A stretch of DNA of 64,000 nt from Coriobacteriia bacterium (GCA_030603745.1 JAUVXE010000010.1:1-64000), one strand, 5' to 3'. Positions 1-9,672 are shown, numbered from the stretch's first letter. Numbers and translations are program-made. The notes: generated by a model not told the origin, from the letters alone.

Positions 1-1
1 C

Positions 2-3000
2 GCCGTCGGTGCCGCGGTCGAGGCGGTCGCCGCGCACGCGGCCGCCGTCGCGGGCGTGCTCGACCGGCTCGTGCCGTGGGCAGGCCTGCTCGCCGAGGTT
101 CCCGCCGACGTGCGGACCGACGTGCGCGCCTCGGCGCTCGAGCCCCTGTTCGCGCACGTCCCGAGCCTCGTCGGCCTCGCCGAGGGCCTCGACGAGGCGC
201 TTGGCGCGCTCGATTCGCTCGCGGGCGGGCCGCCGGGCGAGGACGCGGAGGCCCGCGACCACGCGGCGGCCTGGGCGCGCAGGGTCGCGGGCGGGATCCG
301 CTCGACGCGCCCCGCCTGCGAGGAGCTGCTCGGGCGGCTGCGCCTCGACGCCGACATCGCCCGCGAGATGTGGGAGCACACCGACTTCCGGCTCCTCTTC
401 GACGAGCGCCGGCTCCTCTTCTCGATCGGCTACAACACCGCCGAGGGACGCCTCGACCGCTCCTACTACGACATGCTCGCCTCGGAGTGCCGCCTCGCGA
501 GCTTCCTCGCGATCGCGAAGGGCGACGTGCCCCAGGAGCACTGGTTCCGCCTCGGCAGGCAGATCACCCGCACCGATGGCGGACAGGTGCTCCTCTCATG
601 GAGCGCGTCGATGTTCGAGTACCTGATGCCGCTGCTCGTGATGCGCTCGTGGCCGCTCACGCTCCTCGACGAGACCTACGCCTCGGTGGTCCGGCGCCAG
701 ATCGCCTACGGGCGCGAGCTCGGCGTGGCGTGGGGCGTGTCGGAGTCCGCCTTCAACGTGAAGGACGCCGACCTCACCTACCAGTACCAGGCGTTCGGCG
801 TACCCGGCCTCGGCCTGAAACGGGGGCTGTCGGAGGACGTGGTCATCGCGCCGTACGCGACGGCGCTCGCGCTCCCCATCACGCCGGACGAGGCGCTCGA
901 CAACCTCGAGGCGCTCGCGTCGATGGGCGCGTGGGGCCGCTTCGGCTTCTACGAAGCCGTCGACTTCACCCCCGGCCGCGTCCCCGCCGGCGAGGGCCGC
1001 GCCGTCGTCAGGGCCTACATGGCCCACCACCAGGGCATGAGTCTCGTCGCGTTCGCCAACGCCGTCACCGCCGACCGCATGCAGGCGCGCTTCCACGCCG
1101 ACCCGATGGTCGCCTCGACCGAGCTCCTCCTCCAGGAGCGCGTGCCCCGGACCGCGCCGTACACGACCCCCCACGCCGAGGAGGTCGAACACGTCCGCAT
1201 CGTGGCCGAGCTGCCCGAGCCGGCGGCGCGCCACTACCCGCTCGCCGACACCCCGGTGCCGGCCACCCACTTCCTGTCCAACGGGCGCTACTCGGTCATG
1301 GTCACCAACGCCGGCGGGGGCTACAGCCGGTGGAAGGGGCTCTCCGTCACCCGCTACCGCGAGGACGTCACCCGCGACAGTTGGGGGCACTTCTTCTACC
1401 TCCACGACCCCGAGAGCGGGCAGACGTGGTCGGCCGGACGCAACCCCGCGCCGGCGGGCCCCGACGACTACCACGTGACCTTCTCGGCGGACAAGGCGGA
1501 GTTCCGTCGGCGTGACGGCGAGATCGAGACCTACACCGAGGTGGCCGTCTCGCCCCAGGACGACGTGGAGGTCCGGCGCCTGACCGTCACGAACCACGGG
1601 CTCGCGCCGCGCGTCCTCGAGGTGACGAGCTACTTCGAGATCTCGCTCACCACCCAGGAGGCGGACCAGGCGCACAAGTCGTTCTCCAACCTCTTCGTGC
1701 AGACCGAGGCCGTGCCCGACCTGCGTGCGATTCTCTTCTCGCGCCGCCCGCGCTCCTCGGCCGCGGAGCGTCCCTGGGGCTTCCACGTCCTCGCCTGCGA
1801 GACCGAGCCGACGTGCGAGTGGAGCTTCGAGACCGACCGCGCGCGCTTCCTCGGCAGGCTCCGCGGCGCCGAGCGGCCGGTGGCGGTGGAGGCGGGCGGC
1901 CCGCTCTCAGGCACCGCCGGTGCCGTGCTCGACCCGGCGTGCGCGATCCGCCAGCGGGTGGAGCTCGGGCCGGGCCAGACCGCGCGGCTCGTCTACGTCA
2001 CCGGCGCGGCGCACTCGCGCGAGCGGGCGCTCCTGCTCGCCGAGCGCTACCACGACCCGCGCAGCGCGCAGCGGGCGATCGACCTGTCGTGGACCGCCGC
2101 GCAGATCGAGCTGCGCGACCTCGGGATCGGCGCCGAGGAGGCCGTGGTGCTGCAGCGGCTCGCCTCCCGGCTGCTGCTGACCGACCCCTCCTCGCCGCTC
2201 AAGGCCCACACCCCGAGCGAGAACACGCTACCCGTCTCCGGCCTGTGGTCCCTCGGCATCTCGGGCGACCACCCGATCCTGCTCGTGCGGATCGAGGAGC
2301 TCGAGCACGCCCCGCTCGTGCGGCAGGCGCTCCTCGCCCACCAGTACTGGCGGCACAAAGGCCTCGTCGCCGACCTCGTGGTGCTCAACACCCGTCCCTC
2401 GGGATACTCCGACGAGCTCGACGACCGCCTCCGCCTCCTGGTGCGGACCGGACACGCGCTCCAGCTCGCCGACAAGCCCGGCGGCGTGTTCCTGCGCCGT
2501 GCCGACCAGATGCACCCCGATGTCGCGAACCTCCTCGCGAGCGTGGCCCGGGCGGTGCTCGACGGCGAGGCCGGCGGCATCGAGCTGCAGCTCAACCAGC
2601 GCGGGGAGCGGCCGGTCGACCCCGGGCCGTTCGTCGCAACCCGCCCCGTGCCCGAGCGGCTGCCCGTCTCCCTCGCCCGGCCGGAGCTGCGATTCGACAA
2701 CGGGATCGGCGGCTTCGACCACGAGACCGGCGAGTACGTCATCGTGCTCGACGAGTCGGTCCGCACCCCTGCCCCCTGGATCAACGTGATCGCCTCCCCG
2801 CACTTCGGCGGCATGGTGTCGGAGGCGGGCATCGGCTGCACCTGGGCGCTCAACAGCCACGAGAACCGGTTGACCACCTGGAACAACGACCCGGTCTCGG
2901 ACGGGTCGGGCGAGGTCTTCTACGTCCGCGACGAGGAGACCGGCGAGCTGTGGAGCCCCACGCCCCTGCCGTGCGGCCACGCCGGCCGCTTCGTGGCTCG

Positions 3001-5107
3001 CCACGGGTTCGGCTACTCGCGGTTCGAGCACACCTCCCACGACATCGAGCACGACCTGCTCTGGTTCGTCCCCGCCGAGGACCCCGTGCGCATCGCCCGG
3101 CTCACCCTCACCAACCTCGCCGAGGAGCCCCGGCGCCTCGGCGTGACCCACTTCGTGGAGTGGGCGCTCGGCTCCTCGCGCAGCAAGGCCCAGCACCAGG
3201 TCGTCACCTGGTTCGACGCCGAGCACGAGACGCTCACCGCGCACAACCACTTCAACCCCGACTTCCCCGGCCGGCCCGCGTTCCTCGCGTGCGACCGCCC
3301 GCTGCACTCGTGGACCGCGAGCCGAACCGAGTTCGTGGGCCGCAACGGGCACCCCTCGGATCCCGCGGCGATGCGGCGGGAGCGGCTCGACGGCCGCTCC
3401 GGGCGCTTCCACGACAACTGCGGCGCGCTCATGGCCACGGTGGAGCTCGCGCCCGGCGAGCGCGTGTCGGTCACGTTCCTCCTCGGCCAGACGGACCGGC
3501 TCGAGGAGGCGCGTGCGCTCGTGGCGCGCTACCGCGACCCCGGGGCGGTCGAGCGGGCGTTCGCCGAGGCCCGGAAGCGGTGGGACGAGGTGCTCGACAC
3601 GGTCCAGGTCCGCACACCGGACGCCGCGCTCGACCTGCTCGTCAACGGCCGGCTGCTCTACCAGTCGCTCGCCTGCCGGCTCTGGGGGCGCACGGCGACC
3701 TACCAATCGTCGGGCGCGTTCGGCTTCCGCGACCAGTTGCAGGACACCTTCTCGCTCATCTTCGCGCGGCCCGACCTCGTACGGGCGCAGATCGTGGAAG
3801 CCTCGCGCCACCAGTTCGAGCGCGGCGACGTCCTGCACTGGTGGCAGCCGGTCTCGGGCCGCGGCGTGCGCACCCGCATCAGCGACGACCGGCACTGGCT
3901 GCCGCTCGTCACCGCCGGCTACGTGCATGCCACCGGCGACGCCTCGGTGCTCGAGGAGCGCACCCCCTTCATCGAGGGCGCCGAGCTCGAGCCCGGCGCC
4001 GAGGACGCCTACCTGCAACCGGCGATCGCGGAGCGGACCGCCAGCATCTACGAGCACTGCGTGGCGGCGCTCGAGTCCGGGCTGGCCATCGGCGAGCACG
4101 GCCTGCCGCTCATCGGCGGGGGCGACTGGAACGACGGCATGAACCGCGTGGGGCATGAGGGCCGAGGCGAGAGCGTGTGGCTCGCCTGGTTCCTCGACGT
4201 GGTGCTCCGCGCGTTCGCGCCCGTGTGCGAGCGGATGGGCGAGCCCGAGCGGGCGGCCCGCTACCGTGACCACGCCGCACGCCTCGTGGCGGCCGCCGAG
4301 TCGGCCGGATGGGACGGCTCGTGGTACCGGCGGGCCTACTTCGACGACGGCACGCCGCTCGGCACGCGCGATGCCGAGGAGTGCCGCATCGACGCGATCG
4401 CGCAGGCGTGGGCGGTCATCTCCGGACGGGGCGATCCCGCGCGCGCCGGGGTCGCGCTCGACTCGGTCGAGGACAAGCTCATCGACCACGAGGCCGGCCT
4501 GATCGCGCTCCTCGCCCCGCCGTTCGACCGCATGGAGCACGATCCGGGCTACATCAAAGGCTACGTCCCCGGGGTCCGCGAGAACGGCGGCCAGTACACG
4601 CACGCGGCCGTCTGGGTCGCGCTCGCGCACCTCCTGCGCGGCGACGGCGACCAGGGGCACGACCTGCTCTCGCTCATCAACCCGATCAACCACGCGCTGA
4701 CCCGCGAGGACGCGCTGCGCTACACCGTGGAGCCCTACGTGGTCGCGGCCGACGTCTACGCCGTGCCCCCGCACGTGGGCCGGGGCGGCTGGACATGGTA
4801 CACGGGGTCGGCGTCGTGGTTCTACCGCGTCGCGGTCCAGGACCTCCTCGGCGTGCGGATCGAGAGCGACTCGGGCGGCGCGCGCTTCCTCACGGTCGAC
4901 CCGTGCATCCCCAAGTCGTGGCCGGGCTTCGAGGTGACCTACCGTGACGGCGCGACGAGCTATCGTGTCGAGGTGGCCAACCCGCGCGGAGTGAACCGGG
5001 GGGTCGCCCGGGTGGAGCTCGACGGCGTACCGCTCGACGCGCCGAGGGTGCCGCTCGCCCGCGACGGCCGGGCGCACGAGGTGCGGGTCACGCTCCTCGG
5101 CGGGTAG
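2..5107 (+). CDS. cyclic beta-1,2-glucan synthase-like protein (glycoamylase + GH94 domains), 5' partial
   Basis: The reading frame is open to the left edge, so the N-terminus is outside the window; the first visible GTG (position 56) is probably internal. The visible ~1,700 residues match the C-terminal part of NdvB/ChvB-type proteins. A glycoamylase-like domain lies at about nt 460-1070 and includes the motif YMAHHQGMSL. Two GT36/GH94-type sandwich segments follow (about nt 1230-2050 and 2690-3500), then an (alpha/alpha)6 barrel with GGGDWNDGMN near nt 4120, where GH94 phosphorylases carry the catalytic acid. In the family this region adjusts chain length by phosphorolysis while the missing N-terminal membrane part polymerises glucose. 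An orphan phosphorylase of the same fold is possible if the N-terminal glycosyltransferase is absent. Confidence 0.8.
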   Translation, partial: AVGAAVEAVAAHAAAVAGVLDRLVPWAGLLAEVPADVRTDVRASALEPLFAHVPSLVGLAEGLDEALGALDSLAGGPPGEDAEARDHAAAWARRVAGGIRSTRPACEELLGRLRLDADIAREMWEHTDFRLLFDERRLLFSIGYNTAEGRLDRSYYDMLASECRLASFLAIAKGDVPQEHWFRLGRQITRTDGGQVLLSWSASMFEYLMPLLVMRSWPLTLLDETYASVVRRQIAYGRELGVAWGVSESAFNVKDADLTYQYQAFGVPGLGLKRGLSEDVVIAPYATALALPITPDEALDNLEALASMGAWGRFGFYEAVDFTPGRVPAGEGRAVVRAYMAHHQGMSLVAFANAVTADRMQARFHADPMVASTELLLQERVPRTAPYTTPHAEEVEHVRIVAELPEPAARHYPLADTPVPATHFLSNGRYSVMVTNAGGGYSRWKGLSVTRYREDVTRDSWGHFFYLHDPESGQTWSAGRNPAPAGPDDYHVTFSADKAEFRRRDGEIETYTEVAVSPQDDVEVRRLTVTNHGLAPRVLEVTSYFEISLTTQEADQAHKSFSNLFVQTEAVPDLRAILFSRRPRSSAAERPWGFHVLACETEPTCEWSFETDRARFLGRLRGAERPVAVEAGGPLSGTAGAVLDPACAIRQRVELGPGQTARLVYVTGAAHSRERALLLAERYHDPRSAQRAIDLSWTAAQIELRDLGIGAEEAVVLQRLASRLLLTDPSSPLKAHTPSENTLPVSGLWSLGISGDHPILLVRIEELEHAPLVRQALLAHQYWRHKGLVADLVVLNTRPSGYSDELDDRLRLLVRTGHALQLADKPGGVFLRRADQMHPDVANLLASVARAVLDGEAGGIELQLNQRGERPVDPGPFVATRPVPERLPVSLARPELRFDNGIGGFDHETGEYVIVLDESVRTPAPWINVIASPHFGGMVSEAGIGCTWALNSHENRLTTWNNDPVSDGSGEVFYVRDEETGELWSPTPLPCGHAGRFVARHGFGYSRFEHTSHDIEHDLLWFVPAEDPVRIARLTLTNLAEEPRRLGVTHFVEWALGSSRSKAQHQVVTWFDAEHETLTAHNHFNPDFPGRPAFLACDRPLHSWTASRTEFVGRNGHPSDPAAMRRERLDGRSGRFHDNCGALMATVELAPGERVSVTFLLGQTDRLEEARALVARYRDPGAVERAFAEARKRWDEVLDTVQVRTPDAALDLLVNGRLLYQSLACRLWGRTATYQSSGAFGFRDQLQDTFSLIFARPDLVRAQIVEASRHQFERGDVLHWWQPVSGRGVRTRISDDRHWLPLVTAGYVHATGDASVLEERTPFIEGAELEPGAEDAYLQPAIAERTASIYEHCVAALESGLAIGEHGLPLIGGGDWNDGMNRVGHEGRGESVWLAWFLDVVLRAFAPVCERMGEPERAARYRDHAARLVAAAESAGWDGSWYRRAYFDDGTPLGTRDAEECRIDAIAQAWAVISGRGDPARAGVALDSVEDKLIDHEAGLIALLAPPFDRMEHDPGYIKGYVPGVRENGGQYTHAAVWVALAHLLRGDGDQGHDLLSLINPINHALTREDALRYTVEPYVVAADVYAVPPHVGRGGWTWYTGSASWFYRVAVQDLLGVRIESDSGGARFLTVDPCIPKSWPGFEVTYRDGATSYRVEVANPRGVNRGVARVELDGVPLDAPRVPLARDGRAHEVRVTLLGG

Positions 5108-5164
5108 GGGGCGGGGCGGAGGGGCTGCTGGTCGGCGCTGCGGCGCGCGTGGCGGTGCGGCCGC

Positions 5165-5986
5165 TCACTCCCCCATCCAGCGGCGGTGGAAGAAGCGCAT
5201 CACGCGCAGCTCGCCGAGCCAGCGTCGCGCGCGGATGAGCGCGGCCGCGTACGCGGCGACGGGGTAGCGGAGCCGGTCGGAGGGGTCGAGGATCGCCGCG
5301 CGGATCTCCTCGGCGGCTCGCTCGGCCGAGGTCCGGTTCGCGATCGAGCCCTCGAAGCGGGCCATCGACGCCATCGCGGGGCCGTAGGGACCGGAGCCGC
5401 GGTAGGGCTCGGGGCCGCGGTCGCGCACGGACCGGCCCCAGATCGCCGTCTCGACGAACCCCGGCTCGATCGCCTTGACCCGGATGCCCGAGAGCGCGAG
5501 CTCGTGCCAGAGGCCCTCGGAGTAGCCCTCGAGCGCGTGCTTGGTCGCGTTGTAGGTGGTGAAGAAGGGGAAGGTGAGCCGTCCGCCCACGGAGGTCACA
5601 TTGGCGACCGTCCCGCCTCCGGCTTCGCGCATGGCCGGGACGAGCGCGCGGACCAGCTCGATCGGCTCGAAGACGTTGACGCGGAAGACCTCCTCGGCGC
5701 GGGCGGGGTCCTCGTCCTCGACCGGGCCGAAGTCGAGCGTCCCCGCGTTGTTGAGGAGCACGTCGGGGGTGCCGTGCGCCGCGAGCACCCGCGCGGCGAG
5801 CGCGCGTCCGGAGCCGGGGATGGAGAGGTCGGCCTCCTCGAGCCGGACCTCGCCCGGCCACGTGGTCGCGGCGAAGGGAGCGGCGTCACGCACGGTGCCG
5901 ATCACGGTCCACCCGTCGCGGGCGAAGCGCTCGGCGCACGCCCGGCCGATCCCGGTCGACACCCCGGTGATGAGGATGCTCGGCAT
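5165..5986 (-). CDS. SDR family NAD(P)-dependent oxidoreductase
   Basis: Classical short-chain dehydrogenase of 273 residues. The N-terminus has the Rossmann motif TGVSTGIG (residues 7-14), NNAG is at 79-82, and the catalytic residues are Ser132 and Tyr145-x3-Lys149. The ATG at 5986 is chosen because it follows a GGGAGACGAG ribosome site and begins directly at the first beta strand; a longer frame upstream has no family-like sequence. The substrate cannot be read from sequence. The gene diverges from the lipid-modification operon that starts at 6118, and SDRs commonly accompany such operons, so a role in lipid metabolism is only a guess. Confidence 0.88.
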   Translation of the reverse strand: MPSILITGVSTGIGRACAERFARDGWTVIGTVRDAAPFAATTWPGEVRLEEADLSIPGSGRALAARVLAAHGTPDVLLNNAGTLDFGPVEDEDPARAEEVFRVNVFEPIELVRALVPAMREAGGGTVANVTSVGGRLTFPFFTTYNATKHALEGYSEGLWHELALSGIRVKAIEPGFVETAIWGRSVRDRGPEPYRGSGPYGPAMASMARFEGSIANRTSAERAAEEIRAAILDPSDRLRYPVAAYAAALIRARRWLGELRVMRFFHRRWMGE

Positions 5987-6117
5987 CGGCACTCGTCTCC
6001 CTCGGCTCGGCGGCGCGGCGCGGTGGCGGCCGCGTGTTTCGGGGAAATATACCCGCAAGCGGGCGCCACCCGCTCGCGGCCCTCGGCGCCGCCCCATCTG
6101 CCTGGAAGGACGAAGCC

Positions 6118-7416
6118 GTGCGCATCGCTGTCGTCGGCGCGGGGATCTCGGGACTCGGCGCTGCCTGGCTCCTCTCCCCGCACCACGAGGTCGACCTCTT
6201 CGAGGCCGAGGACCGCCTCGGCGGACACGCCCACACGCACGCCGTGCCGCTCGGGGGGACGACCGTGCCGGCCGACACCGGCTTCATGGTCTACAACGAG
6301 CGGACCTACCCGAACCTGATCCGCTTCTTCGACCGGCTCGGCGTCGAGCACGCCGAGAGCGACATGTCCTTCTCGGTGCAGTGCCCGCCCGAGCGCATCG
6401 AGTGGGCCGGCTCGAGCATCGACGCGATCTTCACCCAGCGCGCCAACGTGGCCAACCCCGTGTTCCTGCGGATGCTCGTGGACGTGCTGCGCTTCTCCGG
6501 CATGGCCGACCGGCTGCTCGCCGATGAGAGCGTGCGCACGCTCACCCTCGGCGAACTGTTGCGGCGCGAAGGACTCGGCCGAGGGTTCACCGACTGGTAC
6601 CTCATCCCGATGGGGTCGGCGATCTGGTCCACGCCGCCCGGGCTCATGCTCGACTTCCCGGCCCTCTCGTTCCTGCGCTTCTGCGACAACCACGGGCTGC
6701 TCCACATCTCGGGCAAGCCGCGCTGGCGAAGCGTGGTCGGGGGCAGCCGCACCTACGTGGCGGAAGCGGCTCGCGCCCTCTCGGGAACGGTCCGCCTCTC
6801 CGCTCCCGTCGCGCGGGTGGAGCGCCGGCCCGATGGCGTGTGGGTGACCTGGCCGGGCGGGGAGGCGCGCTACGACGCGGTGGTGCTCGCCGCCCACGCG
6901 GACGAGTCGCTCGCGATGCTCGCCGACGCCACCCCGCGCGAGCGTGAGCTGCTCGGCACGCTCGGCTCCAACGCCAACGACGTGGTCCTGCACACCGACA
7001 CCTCGTTCCTGCCGGGCAGCCCCAAGGCGCACGCGTCGTGGAACTACTACACCGACCACGCCGACCTCGAGGCCGCCCGGGGCCTCTCGCTCACCTACTA
7101 CCTGAACCGCCTGCAGCCCCTCGGCACCGACCTGCCGCTCCTCGTGACCCTCAATCCCGTGCGCGAGCCCGATCCCGCGCGCGTGATCACCACGATGAGC
7201 TACACGCACCCGCTCTTCTCGGCGGCCGCGATGGCGGCGCAGGACCGCCTCGGCGAGATCCAGGGGGCGGGCGGCGTGTGGTACGCGGGCGCATGGCAGC
7301 GCTACGGGTTCCACGAGGACGGGCTGCTCTCGGCGGTGCGCGTCGCCGAGGCGATGGGCGCACCGCTCCCGTGGGGCGACGAGCTCGACGAGACCCGCAC
7401 CCGGGTGCTGGCGTAG
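6118..7416 (+). CDS. NAD(P)/FAD-dependent oxidoreductase of the Cfa-associated type
   Basis: A flavin amine-oxidase-like protein of 432 residues. It starts with an FAD-binding GAGISG motif at residues 7-12, and a glutamate ends the second beta strand (DLFEAEDRLGG). The C-terminus (GVWYAGAWQRYGFHEDG) is the conserved FAD-binding tail of this subfamily. The GTG at 6118 follows GGAAGGACG and places the Rossmann strand at the N-terminus. It is first in a tight three-gene operon with a DUF1365 protein and a Cfa-like methyltransferase. That trio recurs in many bacteria and is linked to modified membrane fatty acids, so I infer that it desaturates or oxidises an acyl chain. Confidence 0.85.
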   Translation: MRIAVVGAGISGLGAAWLLSPHHEVDLFEAEDRLGGHAHTHAVPLGGTTVPADTGFMVYNERTYPNLIRFFDRLGVEHAESDMSFSVQCPPERIEWAGSSIDAIFTQRANVANPVFLRMLVDVLRFSGMADRLLADESVRTLTLGELLRREGLGRGFTDWYLIPMGSAIWSTPPGLMLDFPALSFLRFCDNHGLLHISGKPRWRSVVGGSRTYVAEAARALSGTVRLSAPVARVERRPDGVWVTWPGGEARYDAVVLAAHADESLAMLADATPRERELLGTLGSNANDVVLHTDTSFLPGSPKAHASWNYYTDHADLEAARGLSLTYYLNRLQPLGTDLPLLVTLNPVREPDPARVITTMSYTHPLFSAAAMAAQDRLGEIQGAGGVWYAGAWQRYGFHEDGLLSAVRVAEAMGAPLPWGDELDETRTRVLA

Positions 7417-8208
7417 GTGGTGACGCCCGTGCGCCCCTCCGCAGTCACCGAGAGCCGGCTCTACGTCGGCACGGTCATACACCACCGGAGGATCCCGCGG
7501 GTCAACCGGTTCCGCTACGGCGTCTACTTCCTCTACGTCGACCTCGACGAGCTCGAGGTGCTCGATGCCGGGATGCGGCTCTTCTCCGTCGACCGGCGCA
7601 ACCTCTTCACGCTGCGCACGCGCGACCACGGCGCGCGCGACGGCTCGGCGTGGCGCCCGTGGATCGACGCGACCCTCGCCCGGGCGGGCGTGGACCTGGC
7701 CGGTGGCCCGGTGCGACTGCTCACCTTCCCGCGGGTGCTCGGTTTCTCGTTCTTCCCGGTGTCGTTCTGGTACTGCTTCCACGCCGACGGCACGCTGCGG
7801 GCCATCCTCGCCGAGGTGAACAACACCTTCGGCGATCACCACAACTACCTGCTCCACAACGGCGGGGAGGTGCTCGACCCCTCGATCCGGCCCGAGCACC
7901 GCAAGGCCTTCCACGTCTCGCCGTTCATCCCTATGGACGCCCGGTACGTCTTCCGCTTCACCGGGCCCGGCGAACGCCTCGCGCTCTCCATCGACGACCA
8001 TGTGGAGGGCCCCCTGCTGCTCGTGGCCGGCATCTCGCTCGCGGCCCGGCCGCTCACCGACGGCTCGCTGCTGCGCACGGCACTACGGTTCGGGCCGATG
8101 TCGGCCCGCGCCTGGCTGCTCATCCACTACCAGGCGCTCCGCATCGTCGCGAAGCGCATCCGCTACATCCCGCGCACCCCGCCGCCCGAGGAGGAGACCA
8201 GCTGGTGA
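7417..8208 (+). CDS. DUF1365 domain-containing protein
   Basis: A 263-residue DUF1365 protein whose start GTG directly abuts the upstream stop codon (a second GTG follows immediately). Family-typical segments visible are RLYVGTVIHHRR near the N-terminus, RLLTFPRVLGFSFFPVSFWYC, and AEVNNTFGDHHNYLLH. No catalytic motif has been assigned to this family. Its position between an FAD oxidoreductase and a Cfa-like methyltransferase, with a 4-base overlap into the latter, makes co-function in fatty-acid modification the best inference. Confidence 0.85.
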   Translation: MVTPVRPSAVTESRLYVGTVIHHRRIPRVNRFRYGVYFLYVDLDELEVLDAGMRLFSVDRRNLFTLRTRDHGARDGSAWRPWIDATLARAGVDLAGGPVRLLTFPRVLGFSFFPVSFWYCFHADGTLRAILAEVNNTFGDHHNYLLHNGGEVLDPSIRPEHRKAFHVSPFIPMDARYVFRFTGPGERLALSIDDHVEGPLLLVAGISLAARPLTDGSLLRTALRFGPMSARAWLLIHYQALRIVAKRIRYIPRTPPPEEETSW

Positions 8209-9419
8209 CCGAGACCTCCCATGCCCCCCGCTCGGCCCCCGCCCGGGGCCCCCACACCGCCGCCGAGCGTCTGGTCGACGCGATGCTCGCGCGCAACCTC
8301 CCGGTCGGCACGCTTTCCGTCACCTGGCCCCGTGGCAGGACCACCACGTACGAGGGCCGCGCGCCCGGCCCGCACGCGGAGGTGGTCCTCCACTCGCACG
8401 CCGTCGCGCCCCGCATCGCCCGCGACGGCTCGCTCGGCCTCGCCGAGACCTACCTCGACGGCGCGTGGGACTCGCCCGACCTCGGCGCGGTGCTCGACCT
8501 CGGCGCGGCCGGGATGGCAGCGGGCGGCATGGAGGGCGCCGAGGGCCGCATCCGGCTGCTCAACCGCGTCGCGCACGCGCTCAGGACGAACTCCCGGCGG
8601 GGCTCGAAGCGCAACATCTCCGCCCACTACGACCTCGGCAACGACTTCTACTCTCTGTGGCTCGACGAGACGATGACGTACTCCTCGGCGTGTTTCGAGG
8701 ACGGGTGCGACGAGCTCGCCGAGGCGCAGCGACGCAAGTGGGACCGGATGCTCGAGATCGCGCGACCCGACGCCGGCTCGCGTCTGCTCGAGATCGGGTG
8801 CGGGTGGGGCGGCTTCGCGGTGCACGCCGCACGGGAGACGGGATGCCGGGTGACCGGCGTGACCCTCTCGCGCGAACAGCACGACCTCGCCCGCGCCCGC
8901 GTCGCCGCCGAGGGGCTCGAGGGGCTCGTCGACATCCGGCTGCAGGACTACCGGGACATCCCGGAGCGGTTCGACCGCATCGTGTCGATCGAGATGTTCG
9001 AGGCGGTGGGCGAGCGGTACTGGCCGATCTTCTTCCGCAGGGTGCGTGAGCTGCTCGAGCCGGGCGGCGTGGCGGCGTTGCAGACGATCACGATCCCCGA
9101 GGAGCGGTTCGAGTCCTACCGCAGCGGGCCCGACTTCATCCAGCGCTACATCTTCCCCGGCGGCATGCTGCCGAGCCCGGAGCGGTTCGGGCGCTCGGCG
9201 CGCGACGCGGGGCTTCTCGTGGGCGAGCCGCGCTTCATCGGCCCCTCCTACGCCCGGACGCTCGCCGCGTGGGCCGAGCGATTCGAGAAGGCGTTGCCCG
9301 AGGTGCGCGAGCTGGGGTTCGACGAGCGGTTCGTGCGGATGTGGCGCTTCTACCTCGAGCTGTGCCGCGCCGGTTTCGCCTATCGCACGATCGACGTCAT
9401 GCAGGTGGGGCTGCGCTGA
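8205..9419 (+). CDS. cyclopropane-fatty-acyl-phospholipid synthase-like methyltransferase
   Basis: A 404-residue SAM-dependent methyltransferase of the Cfa family. The SAM-binding glycine loop LEIGCGWGGFA lies near residues 194-204. SIEMFEAVGERYW and the bicarbonate/active-site region follow, and the C-terminus carries the family pattern WRFYLELCRAGF. The N-terminal ~120 residues match the substrate-docking region. The GTG at 8205 overlaps the DUF1365 stop (GTGA), which indicates translational coupling. The reaction is methylene or methyl transfer to an unsaturated phospholipid acyl chain. With the FAD and DUF1365 partners, the end product may be a methyl-branched, cyclopropane or furan fatty acid; the sequence alone cannot decide. 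Confidence 0.88.
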   Translation: MTETSHAPRSAPARGPHTAAERLVDAMLARNLPVGTLSVTWPRGRTTTYEGRAPGPHAEVVLHSHAVAPRIARDGSLGLAETYLDGAWDSPDLGAVLDLGAAGMAAGGMEGAEGRIRLLNRVAHALRTNSRRGSKRNISAHYDLGNDFYSLWLDETMTYSSACFEDGCDELAEAQRRKWDRMLEIARPDAGSRLLEIGCGWGGFAVHAARETGCRVTGVTLSREQHDLARARVAAEGLEGLVDIRLQDYRDIPERFDRIVSIEMFEAVGERYWPIFFRRVRELLEPGGVAALQTITIPEERFESYRSGPDFIQRYIFPGGMLPSPERFGRSARDAGLLVGEPRFIGPSYARTLAAWAERFEKALPEVRELGFDERFVRMWRFYLELCRAGFAYRTIDVMQVGLR

Positions 9420-9442
9420 GGGGCGCGCGGCCGGGAGACGCA

Positions 9443-9482
9443 AACGCCTCTCCGGTCCGCGAGGGACTCACGAAGAGGCGTT
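9443..9482 (-). terminator. hairpin downstream of tRNA-Ile (also 3' of cfa-like gene)
   Basis: AACGCCTCT (9443-9451) pairs with AGAGGCGTT (9474-9482), and a smaller GTCC/GGAC pairing lies inside the loop. On the minus strand it lies just after the tRNA 3' end and is followed by TTTGCGTCT; on the plus strand it lies just after the methyltransferase stop. It may serve both convergent transcripts. Confidence 0.45.
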
Positions 9483-9494
9483 CGACACGAAGTA

Positions 9495-9571
9495 TGGTGG
9501 GCCCGAGTGGATTCGAACCACTGACCTCACGGTTATCAGCCGTGCGCTCTAACCAACTGAGCTACGGGCCC
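9495..9571 (-). tRNA. tRNA-Ile(GAT)
   Basis: Read on the minus strand, a full cloverleaf is present: acceptor GGGCCCG pairs with CGGGCCC, D-arm GCTC...GAGC, anticodon stem CACGG/CCGTG with loop CTGATAA (anticodon GAT), and T-arm AGTGG TTCGAAT CCACT. The discriminator is A and the CCA tail is encoded. It is a single isolated tRNA, not flanked by rRNA genes in the window. Confidence 0.97.
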
Positions 9572-9604
9572 GTCCGCCCGGCCAGCCGGGCGAAACGCTT
9601 TCGT

Positions 9605-9633
9605 ACCATAGCCCACCGGCCCCGCATGGTCAA
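9605..9633 (-). promoter_or_regulatory. sigma-70 type promoter of tRNA-Ile
   Basis: On the minus strand TTGACC (9633-9628) and TATGGT (9610-9605) are separated by exactly 17 bases. The predicted transcription start near 9598 leaves a ~26-base leader containing a GC-rich hairpin before the tRNA 5' end at 9571. Confidence 0.75.
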
Positions 9634-9672
9634 GCCGCGCCCGGACGGCCGCCGAACGCTCGCGCGGGCCGC

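Noticed and set aside
2228-5077. Very long open frame on the minus strand opposite the glucan-synthase gene; similar long antisense frames at 5902-8001, 15359-18169 and 52927-56160.
   Set aside because: High GC makes antisense frames open by chance. Their translations are Arg/Ala/Gly/His-rich without domains, while the opposite strand has clear family motifs.
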